From positions 1-64,000 of the forward strand of contig JAYWVB010000061.1 in assembly GCA_039881045.1 (NCBI GenBank): a DNA stretch of 64,000 bases. Direction: 5' to 3'. Shown in pieces: positions 54,319 through 64,000 of the stretch. A program made the position numbers and the translations under genes. Origin of the DNA: Chaetomium olivaceum. Its lineage: Eukaryota; Ascomycota; Sordariomycetes; Sordariales; Chaetomiaceae. Each line of letters starts with the position of its first letter. Position 1 is the stretch's first letter. Under the pieces are notes generated by a model. That model saw only the letters and a program-made list of their open reading frames with translations. It did no database searches and was not told where the DNA came from.

Positions 54319-57149
54319 TGTGGTGTGGGGGGGCGGTCCGTATTTCATTGTGGTCGAGCTGGAAAAAATAAAATAAAGGGGTTGTTGCAATTGAGATTAT
54401 GGCCGGTTCAGGGGTGGTTCCATTCGCCTGGTTAGACGTGGCATAGCAAGGAGTCTCAGGCAATTTGTGTTTGATTATATTTACGCCGGGCATCCACATG
54501 CTGTTTTTCGGCATTGGGCAATGTGTGTGCAAAGTCAGATATGCGGTATTGTCGCATTGACCGGCTAGTTGTTTTTGTTGTTGGGAAGACGGAGGGCGTC
54601 GTATCCGTCCTCTTGTCAGGCATATACCACTGGTGGATTCCCATTGTTTTTTTTTTTACTTTCAGTTGTGTTCACCCGGCTTTATAGCATCAAACCGAGC
54701 TAGCGGTATATATATAAATCCGAACTCGCAATGTTGACTGTTCTTTCTGTTGGCCTCTCGCATGAGAGTCCAGGATTCTCCCTGTCGTGTTGACAGTCGG
54801 CGAGGGAACGGCCGCCTTGCTCAGCCTTGCATTTCGCCGTGCGCGAGTCAACTTGACACAGCCACAACAACCACAACCCTATCCACTGTTTCAAAATACA
54901 CAAAGCCCCTGCAGTCGGAATAAGGACGGGCATTTTCTTGGGATTGGAAAATCAAATGGCCACTGCTCAGTCCCAAGGGCCCACAAGTAAAATTCGTGGG
55001 GAATGTCGAGCCACAAGTTGGGTGCCTGGCACGGCCGCTCTTGCATCATGAAGATCGCCGGGCAGCCAGTCACTCGGGTATGTGTGAGATATGGGCTTAT
55101 TCCATGGTTTCGGAGGGTGCCTCGAAGTCGGTTCCAGACCTCGGTGTGCCCTAGCTTGGGGGGGGGGGGTTGTCGGCTATCGCTTTTGGGGGTTTCTTTT
55201 TTGGCCTTGGGTTGCTTTCCCGGCCGCTGGTATGCCCACAGCCAAGGCGGAATCTGGCCGGGTTGAGAGGATGATGTGGTTGTCCTTGGACTTTGCTCCT
55301 TCTCTCGTTTGGTTGCAAGCAATCGTTGGGCTGGAATGGTGATTCCGCCTAGGACAGATATCTCAGAGCGACGAGTCTTTCGTAAGCGGGATCTGACGGG
55401 GAGAGCTTGTCAAACTTGAGATGAGAGTACCTCTCGTAGAGAGGAAATATTTGATTTATTGCTCTACCTTGGGGATTCAACTGCCCCGCGAAATACCCAC
55501 AGAAATGCATGTAGCTTCATTGTGCTGGTGTGACAAGACTTCTAGGGCGGACAGTCCCCTGAGACACACGCTTCAAGAGAGTGTTTGGTTCCATGTGAGT
55601 TACGTGCCCAGAGGGGGGAGGTGTTGAGGTTAGTTTTAAGTGGAAACCTTTGAATGTTTCGTGGTAAGGCAGACTCAGCCTCGATGAGAGCGGGCATCCA
55701 TTCTCGATATGAGCAAATACGGTGGTTACCCCTGGTCAAGGAAGTTGTCTCACCGTATCGAAGTGATTGCCCACTGGAGAACCCTTACCAAGGGCCTGGA
55801 GGATGGATTGTGACACGTGTATTGGCGATTCCGGTTTCGTACCACACGATGTTTATTTAGTGGGATTCTCTGCTTCTACCATGTGAACACAGCGATTGGT
55901 GCACCCCATAGCAGACATGCACCCGCCCCGTTCACCTGAGAGAACTGGACCGTTTATGTTGAGAGTTAGACTCGTCTAGGTGGGATGAGGATGGAACCAT
56001 GGATGCGAACAAGGAATATCTGAATCTTCGAACAGAGCCACCCTAGGGAGTTCGTGATGAAGACTGTATGGTACGTGCCAGCCTCTCATTTGATCTCCCC
56101 GGCTTCGAAAAGGCAGATGCGGGTGGCTGGGTGTCTGGAGGTTCGGATCGAATTGTGTCATCGGAGGTCACTTTGGGCATTTGGCAACCTAGAATCCTAC
56201 CTTACCTTAGGTAGACACGCACACTGCCCAGTCAGGGCATAATACAGGGGATATGAGACAAGCTTTCCACACGCTTGGGACGTGGTAAGCGCGTGGAAGC
56301 GTGACGATGATTGGGGCTATCACGAGGCCTGGATGCCTCCTTGGTCAGTAAAAGGGTTGTCAACTTGTCAGATTGTGACTTTTCTATTGAGAAAGCCCCA
56401 GATTCAGCCTCGAAACAAAAGTGGGGCCATCCGATCATCTCTCGGCGAGGGCTCAAGGAACAGCGCACGGACATCCATCCGGGTGTGCGGGCCACTCTGG
56501 GCAGGCCAGCTAGCCTCCAACTTCAGGGCGCAGTGTGTCACCCCCAGCACGTTGGCGGCACTGCTCATTAAGGTAGGCTCTTCGGTAACGTTGGAGGGCT
56601 TCGCGCAACTGGCCGGGCGGGCTTCCATCACATTGCCTCATGCTCGCTTTATCGTCAAACACTCACAATGCCAACAACTGGCAAGGCGCCCGCCAACACG
56701 CGCACTATTTTAAGATTAGACTCGTCGCCCGTTGCTCACCGGATCCGGTGACACGGTCTTTTACTCTTCGCAAATCTCACCGTCCTCACTCACAAACAAC
56801 GAACAACCGACTTACTTGAGTCGCGGTACACTCAACCCGATTTGATAAATAAATACCTACTATCAACATCATCTCACGCCTTTACTCATCTCGGCCTACT
56901 TTGGCATCTCGCCGCGGCATGGGCATAGCTAGCAGCCTGGCCAAGCCCGAAACCGACCGCAATGTGGAAGAGGCTGGTCAAGAGCCCCAACAAGCGCTCT
57001 CACAAACTGTCAAGACAACCCGCCGACGACGCCGCTGGGCCGACCTCATTGCTAACCCGTTCCGCAGGGGCTCCGGATACTAGCATCACCGAGGGTGATG
57101 CGAGGAATGGAGGGGACTATGTTGTGACCAAACGGCGGAACAGGACACT
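54319..57149. other. long intergenic region
   Basis: About 2.8 kb without a supportable gene. It holds a poly-T tract near 54,648-54,658 and a long G run near 55,160. The part from about 56,720 on looks like the leader of the deaminase gene. Short frames at 56,901-57,083 (MASRRGMGIAS...) might be an upstream exon of that gene, because a CTAAC...GCAG acceptor-like site ends at about 57,067. Confidence 0.4.
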
Positions 57150-59162
57150 GTGGACTCGCCCGCCATCGACACCATTCGAGAGGTCCCAGAGGATGACCTC
57201 CGGCAACTACGTGGGGCGCTGGAGAAGTCGCAGCCCTCAGGGCGTGCACCCTTCGAGATCAACGAGGAGCTAGGGGCCAAGCTAGCGTCATATGCTCAGG
57301 AGAAGATGAAGACCTACGACTCCGTGCGCCAACAAGGCTCTCGCTACGAGGGCTCTCTAGGGTTTGACTTTGTCTGCACTGAGAGCGCAAAAGAACTCGA
57401 AATTGAGGCCAACAAAGTGTTGCAGCATCTCAAGAAGAACGATATTGCTCGCTTCTACGAACCGGCGCCGAAGAAGCGTGGCTACCGCGGCCAGGAACAC
57501 CCCCGCTTTTACGGCGACCACTTCCTCTCCAATGCCGACCTAATAGAGCAGACACAGCTCTTTGCCCTATGTCGGGCCATGCCCAAGGGCGCCCATCTCC
57601 ACATTCACTTCAACGCCAACCTGCTCCCCAGCGTTTTACTCGGGATTGCCAAGGATATGGAGCGCATGTTCATCTGGAGCAACATTGCGCTCGACCGACC
57701 TGAGGCATATGATCTTTGCAGGATACAGTTCAGCATCATGAGCGAGGAAACCGTGCAGGAAAAGGGGAAGGGTAACCCCTTCGCCAAAAACTACAAGTGC
57801 GGGGCCGTGATGCAGTTTCAGGAGTTCTTAAAGGCGTACCCAGGAGGGCAGGAGGCGGCCGACCAGTTTTTGCAGAACAAGCTGGTCTTCCATGAGGAAG
57901 AAGCACACAACCTACTTCAAACACAAGAAGGGTCAGTCGGAATCAGAACTATTGACGGAGCCTGAGCGGTACACTGACTCTTAGAACAGCACATGGGAGA
58001 AGTTTAATGCCCGGACGCAAATGATGAAGGGGTTATTCAACTACAAGACCGCCTACCGGAGGTATACCCGGCAGTGTCTCGTCGAGTTTGTTGCCGACAA
58101 GATCCAGTACGCCGAGATTCGACCTAACTTCATGTCCTCGAACCAAGTATGGGAGGATGACGGCTCCCGCCGTGTCGACAACGTCGGCATCATGAATCTG
58201 ATCATCGACGAGTACGAAGCCTTCCAAAGGGACCACAAACGGGAGGTTCTCAAGGGGCTCAAGGTCATTTACTGCACCCCACGTTCCTTCAGCGAGGAAC
58301 AAGTTGGGGAAGCCCTTACCCAATGTTTTCAGTTCAAGATGGACAGCAAATTCTCCCACTACATCGCCGGTGAGTACTGTCCCCAGGAAACGTAGTGCCC
58401 TCAACCCCCAAAACTAACCACACTCGCAGGCTTCGACCTAGTCGGTGAAGAAGGCAAAGGCAAACCGCTCAAAGCCTTCGCGCAGCAATTCCTCCAATTC
58501 CAAGCCCTCTGCAAAGCGGCCGACGTCGAAATCCCTCTACTCCTGCACTGTGGCGAGACGCTCGACATCGGCACCGACACCGACGGCAACCTGCTCGACG
58601 CCCTGCTGCTCGGCGCGAAGCGCATCGGCCACGGCTTTGCTCTCCCGCGCCACCCCTACGTCATGGCCCAGATGAAGCAGCGCGGTGTTTGTGTCGAGGT
58701 CTGCCCCATCTCGAATGAGATCTTGGGGTTGACGCCTAGGATCAGTGGGCATTCGGTGTATAGTCTGCTGGCGAATAATGTGCCGTGCACGATTAGTGCG
58801 GATAATGGGACGCTGTTTAGGTTTGTCTCCCTTCTGTCTACATGTTCTACTTGCAGTTGCTAACCGCACCCTGCTGTCTTTACAGATCCCGCCTCTCGCA
58901 CGACTTCTACCAGGTCATGGCCGGCAAATCCGACATGACCCTGCACGGCCTGCGCCAGCTTGTCGAGTGGAGCATCCACCACTCGTGCATGGAGCCCGAT
59001 TTGATGAAGGAGGTGCGCGAGAGCTGGGAGAAGATGTGGGATGACTTCTGCCAGCGGATCGTGAATGGTCACTTTACCATCCAGGATGAGGATGCGAAGC
59101 TGCAGGCTGATAGGGTGGGGGCCGTTGAGGCGCCTGCTGCTGCTGTGCTGCCGCCTGTTTGA
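57150..59162 (+). CDS. ADA2/ADGF-type adenosine deaminase-related protein
   Basis: Exons 57150-57931, 57990-58369, 58430-58820 and 58886-59162, with introns of 58-65 nt, give 609 residues in consistent phase. The TIM-barrel deaminase motifs are present: GAHLHIHFNANL (first two metal His), HCGETLDIGTD (catalytic Glu), AKRIGHGFAL, CVEVCPISNEILGLT and CTISADNGTLF (the D-N-G acid). They follow the ADA2/ADGF pattern rather than classic ADA. No signal peptide is seen at the chosen start, whereas animal ADA2 is secreted. An upstream exon might change the first residues, since sequence before 57150 looks partly coding. Expected reaction: adenosine to inosine. Confidence 0.85.
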
Positions 59163-61609
59163 GTTCGTTCGTGGATGGGATGTGTTTTTGGGCTTCTCCA
59201 TCTTCTCCGTCGGTTGAGCGTTTTGTTGTGTTTTTTTTCTTTTTGGTTGCTATGAGTTACGACGGGGATACCTCTTAATCTTCATACTACAAGAGCACCA
59301 CGAGGATGGAGGTTCTGAGTTGCTATTAGGGGATGGTTTCGTACCGGTGCTGCCGCAAGGCTTTGGCGTTGTCATACTTTCTCGCGAGCGTTTGGGTTAT
59401 TTTGGCTGGCTTTCGTGGATAGACGGACGATACACCGATTCCCTTGCTCTTTTGACGCTCGACTCTTTTTCTTTTCCATCCTTTTGTCATCCATGCCTTC
59501 CACTCAAATCTCCATATCCTTGACTGTGTGACAGGCTTGCCGCCGGGGTCCTCTTTCTCGGGCACATCAATAGGACAGGGCGGCGGGGTACATCTGCATT
59601 TTTACGCCTGGGTGGGGGGAAGAACATGCTCTGCACGCACGCAGTGCCTGTGTGAAAAGGTACATGTTTAGCAGCCCACGGAACCTCAACCATACCCGCC
59701 CTGAGTCACTGATATCCTTGATGACGATGGCCTGTGCCCGACTGCGGCCCGGGCCGTGGTCTGGGGGCGACATGAGATGAAACCCAACCTCATCCCATCC
59801 GTCACTAGTCAGCCCAAGATTCCCAGCTTATGAAAAAGATCGAGGGTGTGATCGGCGGCTCTTCCCTTGTCCAACCCAAGCTCAACTGGATGGTTGTTCG
59901 AGGGCAATGATACCAGGCGAAGGAGTCCAGTTCAAGGTCTACACGGATGGGATGAAGCATTCATCAGATGAGAGAGGTAAACTATAGATGCAGCTTGTAG
60001 TATTTGTACGGATCTGGAAACGATGGATTACTGTGTTATCTCTCGTCTCTCAAAGTTCTTTCTTTGTAATGCTCCCACGACCGAAAGAAGCTCTTTTTAC
60101 TCCGTTACTTTATTTACTCGACTTCTATTATTCGAATTTTTTTCCTCATCTATATTTCCTTTTTATTGTCTTTTGCCCATCTTTCGCACGACTTTATTTT
60201 TCAGGAGTTCGGTTTCCTTTGGCCAGAAGGTGCACGCCAACGCGCTCCCCAAGATGAGGCAAGAGCACAAGTTGCGGCGGCTTGTCTCGTATTACAAATC
60301 TGAGCCCCCAACTGGCATCTCAAAGAGATTGTACGAAGGGTGCAGTGCCAGAAATTGTCGCAGCGGAGCCGCCCGATGTGTCTCAGCATGCCAAGGACAA
60401 CCGGGGGCCTTGCTCTGCAGATCATCGCAAGGGGGGGGATGTCTCTTAGCCGAGTGACTCACAAACTCAATTGCAACACCACCATTGTTGCTTTCCAATT
60501 GAGCATTTTGATTCGACGGGTGAGTCCTGTTTCAATCTGGAAACGAGACTCCAACCGCCATCTCAAGTGCGTGTGATTACTGAGGTTGAGGTATCACACG
60601 TTTGATCGTGTGTCCAGCAAGCTCGACAAATAGGGCGGCCGCGGCCGGCCATAGTGCGGGGCGAAGCAGCGCAATGAATGCCCTTGCGAGCGGCCGGGAA
60701 GGCTGACCATCCAAAACCCCTCCCTCAGAGAAACTGCGCGCTGCCAAACTCGGGAAGACCTCTCCACGGGAGATCTTACTCGGTAGCGCATGGAGCGGCC
60801 AATATTCCCGCAGGCCCTCCACTCCATGGAATGCCACCACTCTGCAATGGTGGATCAGGGCTGGTCTGTTTTCATGGTTGATGCCTCGATGGTCTTCGCA
60901 CGCCCTTGCGCGTCCCTCAGGTCGCGAGGGAGGAGCCGCGCAGTCCAAGTGGGTGACCGAGGTTAGAGGCAGTTAAGAAGTCGTGGCCTCTTCACCAAAG
61001 GACCCAATGAATCCGACCATCCACGCGCCCAGTCGCCAGGCCGTCGTCCCAAACCGACGAGGACCTGTCCCCAAAGGACCAGGACCGCAAGTCCTAGGCA
61101 GAGATCCTCCTGCCCTGCTTGGACATACCCGCTCAAGACATGTCGCGCCCTTTGGAGGCCTGGTTCCGTGCCGTCGGCGTAAGCCTGTCCGGGTGTCCTC
61201 GCTCTGCCCCTCCAACCGGAATTACAACGGTGGGGCTGCTCTTCCAGCTCTTGGCCTGATTGGATGAACTTGCTGAGAAGGGCTGGAGATGGGACAGGGT
61301 GGTGGGGCAGTGCTGCGACACTTGGGATTTCGAAAACGAATCGCTACAGAAAACTCACGACAGCAGAAGCCAGCAGTTGGATCGCCAACTCACATCACAA
61401 TCACGAAGGAAGAAAAGGTCAACTCATCAGTGAGAACCAGTGGCAGCTTGTTGTATATTATTTTTTACCGAGCTGAAAACCAAATAACCACACTTACCCT
61501 AAATTTCTGGAGCTGGTGTTTCACAAGCAGCACTGGTCGCTTTTTGCGCTGTGGCCATGAGTTTGAGCCACGGTGAACGTGGGGTAATTTCTGGAGCACG
61601 GCCTCGTGG
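59163..61609. other. long intergenic region upstream of cpc-1
   Basis: About 2.4 kb without a supportable gene. It contains T-rich stretches (about 60,090-60,190) and one TGACTCA word at 60455-60461. The longer open frames have no ATG or domain support. Confidence 0.4.
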
Positions 61610-61615
61610 GAAGTG

Positions 61616-61622
61616 TGACTCA
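61616..61622. promoter_or_regulatory. CPC1/GCN4-type binding site (TGACTCA) upstream of cpc-1
   Basis: The perfect AP-1/GCN4 core TGACTCA lies 213 bp before the first uORF of the cpc-1 leader. Cross-pathway regulators bind this core and the Neurospora gene is known to control itself, so autoregulation is a reasonable inference. Confidence 0.6.
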
Positions 61623-61834
61623 CACTTTCCGGGGTTGCAAGTGCTGAGCACAGCCAATCAAACCGCAGCGTAGCCTGGGCCATTTCGCACCGGCTTGCGC
61701 GCCTTGCGAATGCGCACTCGCTGCCTGATTAAAAAGTCTTCCACTGCCCACTTTTCGCAACCCTCTCCTTCTCTTTTCCCACCCCCAAAACTTCCTCAAG
61801 ACACAACAAGCAACCAAATCAAGAAGCCTTCAAG

Positions 61835-61843
61835 ATGCGTTAA
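61835..61843 (+). promoter_or_regulatory. uORF1 of cpc-1 (two sense codons)
   Basis: The sequence ATG CGT TAA in the cpc-1 leader is the first ATG after the pyrimidine-rich promoter-proximal part. Very short first uORFs that permit reinitiation are the known logic of GCN4-class genes. Confidence 0.75.
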
Positions 61844-62074
61844 AGCATCCTCTTTCCCCAGTCTCTCGACTTGCACTCGCAAAGTCGTCAAAATTCCTTC
61901 CCCGGATTTTAACAGCTTTCTCCCCGCTCAACCCCCCCCTTCAGCTCTACCTGCAAAGGTTGAACTGAACTTTAGCAACTTGCTTCCCAGCTCGCGCTCA
62001 AGTTCTTCTTACAACACCGCCGCCATTCCCGGCCCAGACTTTTCAGTCTTCACCACGGATCAAACACAGTCAAC

Positions 62075-62206
62075 ATGGCTTCCCTCCAGTTCCTCGAGCC
62101 TGCCGGCATCATCCGCGCAACAACAGCACCTACAGCACTTGAATCTGCCGCCTCATCAACAGGACTTTGTCTTGTTCGATCAGCCGATCAAACCACGTCA
62201 ACATAA
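62075..62206 (+). promoter_or_regulatory. uORF2 of cpc-1 (43 codons)
   Basis: The second and only other ATG of the leader opens a 43-codon frame (MASLQFLEPAGII...) ending at TAA 62204-62206. No further ATG occurs in the 328 nt before the main start at 62535. It should act as the inhibitory uORF in a reinitiation switch that responds to amino-acid starvation through eIF2 phosphorylation. Confidence 0.8.
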
Positions 62207-62534
62207 TCGCTCTGTCCCGCAACCTTCCGCCAACGGAGGTGTAAACTCAAACCAGCAACATCGTCACCAACCGTTGTTTCCGCAACATCAGGTCCCGACC
62301 TCGCCGTCTCTGCAGAACCAGCGAGTTGCTAGCATCATCCAGGCCACTGGACACCAAGCGACCTCTTCGGCTTTTACCAATCGGTTTAGTTCTCCCGCGC
62401 AGAATCAGAATCAGCATCAGTTCTACGCTTCGTCCGCCCCAACGTCATCGGTCGCTTTGACCCAACAGAACCGGCCCACAAGACCGCCCGTGCCCCTGTT
62501 CTCCCAAAGCACTGGTAATATTCAGCGGGGCAAG

Positions 62535-63308
62535 ATGAACATTCAGGGTAAGATCTTCTCCTTCCTCTGCATCGCTCTTTCCCGACAAACCATCTTACAC
62601 CTTTCCTCAGATCTTGATTTGGACGAATTCACCGCCTTCGAGGGCGGTGCTTCTACCACCGCATATTCTTCACCCGCGCTCGCAAGCGTTTTCGACCTGA
62701 GCGGCAGTGCTTCCAGCTCGACAACCAACATGGGCACCGTCTCGCCCCAGGATCTTCTGATCCAGGAGCCGTTCATGTCGGCGCCCAACTCCACTGCTCT
62801 CACGGCTCTCACGTCGCCATCCATCTATAACGAATCACCCGAATTTGGCGATGTGTACGATGTTTCTCCCAGTTTCGGAAGCGGCGACTTCGACACCGGG
62901 TCAACCGATGCTTGGTTCCCGCTCTTCCCCCAGAACAATGCTCGGCCCGAGGTGTCCCAGAAGCAGCCGACCAGCGCTGAGCAATCTCCTGCCTCCAAGT
63001 CGGACGACCTGGAGGTAGCCTCGGCACTGGGACACCGCCGCAAGTCGTCCGGGACCTCGCCTCCGACTCGTCCGTCGTCAATTGCTGGCGTTGGCTCTCG
63101 CCGTCGTGACAAGCCCCTTCCCCCTATCATTGTGGAGGACCCGTCGGACGTCACCGCCATGAAGCGTGCCCGCAACACCCTCGCCGCTCGCAAGTCTCGT
63201 GAGCGCAAGGCTCTGCGTCTGGATGAACTGGAGGAGAAGATCTCGAAGCTGACGGCTGAGCGTGATCATTGGAAGAACATCGCGCTTGCGCACGGTGCAA
63301 AGGAGTAA
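62535..63308 (+). CDS. cpc-1: cross-pathway control bZIP transcription factor CPC1 (GCN4 orthologue)
   Basis: Exon 1 (62535-62547) codes MNIQ and part of the next codon. After a 63-nt intron, exon 2 (62611-63308) gives DLDLDEFTAFEGGASTTAYS. The 236-residue protein has an acidic N-terminal activation region, a Ser/Pro-rich middle and a C-terminal bZIP. The basic region is KRARNTLAARKSRERKALRL and the zipper is LDELEEKISKLTAERDHWKN. This is the GCN4/CPC1/cpcA pattern, including DVTAMKRARNTLAARKSR. Known role: activation of amino-acid biosynthesis genes under starvation. The in-frame sequence upstream stays open to an ATG at 61710 and is Gln-rich, so a longer product is possible, but the uORF layout favours the 62535 start. 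Confidence 0.93.
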   Translation: MNIQGKIFSFLCIALSRQTILHLSSDLDLDEFTAFEGGASTTAYSSPALASVFDLSGSASSSTTNMGTVSPQDLLIQEPFMSAPNSTALTALTSPSIYNESPEFGDVYDVSPSFGSGDFDTGSTDAWFPLFPQNNARPEVSQKQPTSAEQSPASKSDDLEVASALGHRRKSSGTSPPTRPSSIAGVGSRRRDKPLPPIIVEDPSDVTAMKRARNTLAARKSRERKALRLDELEEKISKLTAERDHWKNIALAHGAKE

Positions 63309-64000
63309 AAAATACTAGGTGCTTGGCTTTTGGAATGATGTATTACCCCTCAATGGTCTGCATTGCATTGAGGAGGGGGTTTCCCTGTTTTTTCCTGTTT
63401 TTTTTTTAAGTTTCGTGGATTACCTTATTTCAGTTGCCTGTCGTTTTAGCCCAGGCTCCGAATCAGCGTGTCTAGTTATCTGGGTGTTTCTTTAGGACCG
63501 CAACACTGAGTATGATCTCAACAATCTTGCATGTGCCAAAAATGTGAATGAATCCGCTGTGTGTTGAGGTCTCGTCAATTACCACTCCTGGTTGTCGACA
63601 GCACACTGTCTGACATTGTCCCAATTCGGTCAACCATCCCAATTCCCAACCGTCCGAGTCTGGTCAATCTGCCCTCCCGCTTCGTTTTCGAATCGCGAAA
63701 CAGGCCCAACCCTGCCGCTGGATCGAAACCCCTCTCCAGGTCCTCTCATCTGATCTGTGCAATCCGAACCCAACGGCCCCCAATTCTTCGTCTCTCCCAT
63801 CTTCCCGGATTGTCCTGTCATCATTTCCACGGTACTTCAACCGCTGTCATTTGTTTGGGGGCGTTGATTGAAAGGTATTCACATCTACAAGTAGTTGCCG
63901 TCAACCCAGCTGCAGGATAAGCGCGTCGAGGGTGCTGAGGGCTCTCTGGAACGTTAGTCCTTGCTGACTTGTTCAATATTGTGGCATCTAGATTGTTCAT
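63309..64000. other. 3' flank of cpc-1, no gene seen
   Basis: The stretch includes the cpc-1 3' UTR with a poly-T run near 63,399-63,408. A 119-codon open frame at 63,561-63,920 has no domain or splice support. Confidence 0.4.

Noticed and set aside
60577..60948. 123-codon minus-strand frame in the region upstream of cpc-1
   Set aside because: GC-rich chance frame without domain, splice or start support.

Overview
This is nuclear DNA of a filamentous ascomycete, most likely a member of the Sordariales (Chaetomiaceae-like). The evidence is short GT-AG introns of mostly 48-84 nt, GC-rich coding sequence, CT-rich leaders, recurrent ACCTAGGTA-type intergenic motifs, a GH74 xyloglucanase with a fungal CBM1, and single-copy fungal housekeeping genes. 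I cannot name the species from sequence alone. About 25 genes are supported, lying on both strands.

Layout. 1-1489: 3' part of a secreted GH74-CBM1 xyloglucanase. 2.3-3.9 kb: a fungal DUF7924-type protein with a PD-(D/E)xK-like signature. 5.7-8.8 kb: two poorly conserved genes, the first hopping between frames. 8.9-13.9 kb: DEAD-box helicase MAK5 and tRNA ribose methyltransferase TRM7, divergent from one promoter region, then a GNAT acetyltransferase. 14.4-16.0 kb: a secreted selenium-binding/methanethiol-oxidase-like protein. 18.1-19.9 kb: methionine aminopeptidase 2. 21.6-22.1 kb: a small lysine-rich protein. 22.9-26.3 kb: HIR1 histone chaperone. 27.6-29.4 kb: a polytopic membrane protein. 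30.2-32.7 kb: an ankyrin protein. 33.0-34.8 kb: a secreted S33 peptidase. 36.4 kb: a small Cys-rich protein. 36,992-38,852: an intact pogo-type DNA transposon with 47-bp inverted repeats. 39.8-41.0 kb: a Cys-rich single-pass membrane protein. 41.6 kb: a DUF3431 type II membrane protein. 44.2-46.0 kb: a HAL3/PPCDC-like flavoprotein fused to ankyrin-like WW repeats. 46.2-48.9 kb: dynactin p27 and complex I NDUFV1, divergent. 49.5-51.7 kb: a PEX11-like protein and a four-TM protein. 52.9-54.3 kb: SRP40/Nopp140. 57.2-59.2 kb: an ADA2/ADGF-type adenosine deaminase. 61.6-63.3 kb: the bZIP regulator cpc-1 (GCN4 orthologue) with two leader uORFs.

The genes do not form one pathway. They are ordinary fungal housekeeping genes mixed with accessory and secreted ones. 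I did not find a clustered novel system.

The most informative signals are four. (1) Single-base frame breaks, mostly in homopolymers, recur in conserved genes (NDUFV1, HIR1 twice, SRP40, PEX11-like twice, a membrane protein and probably others), which points to assembly errors rather than gene loss. (2) The cpc-1 leader holds exactly two uORFs plus a long glutamine-rich in-frame extension. (3) The HAL3-like/repeat fusion protein has lost two canonical catalytic residues. (4) The transposon is complete, with perfect inverted repeats and no mutational decay.
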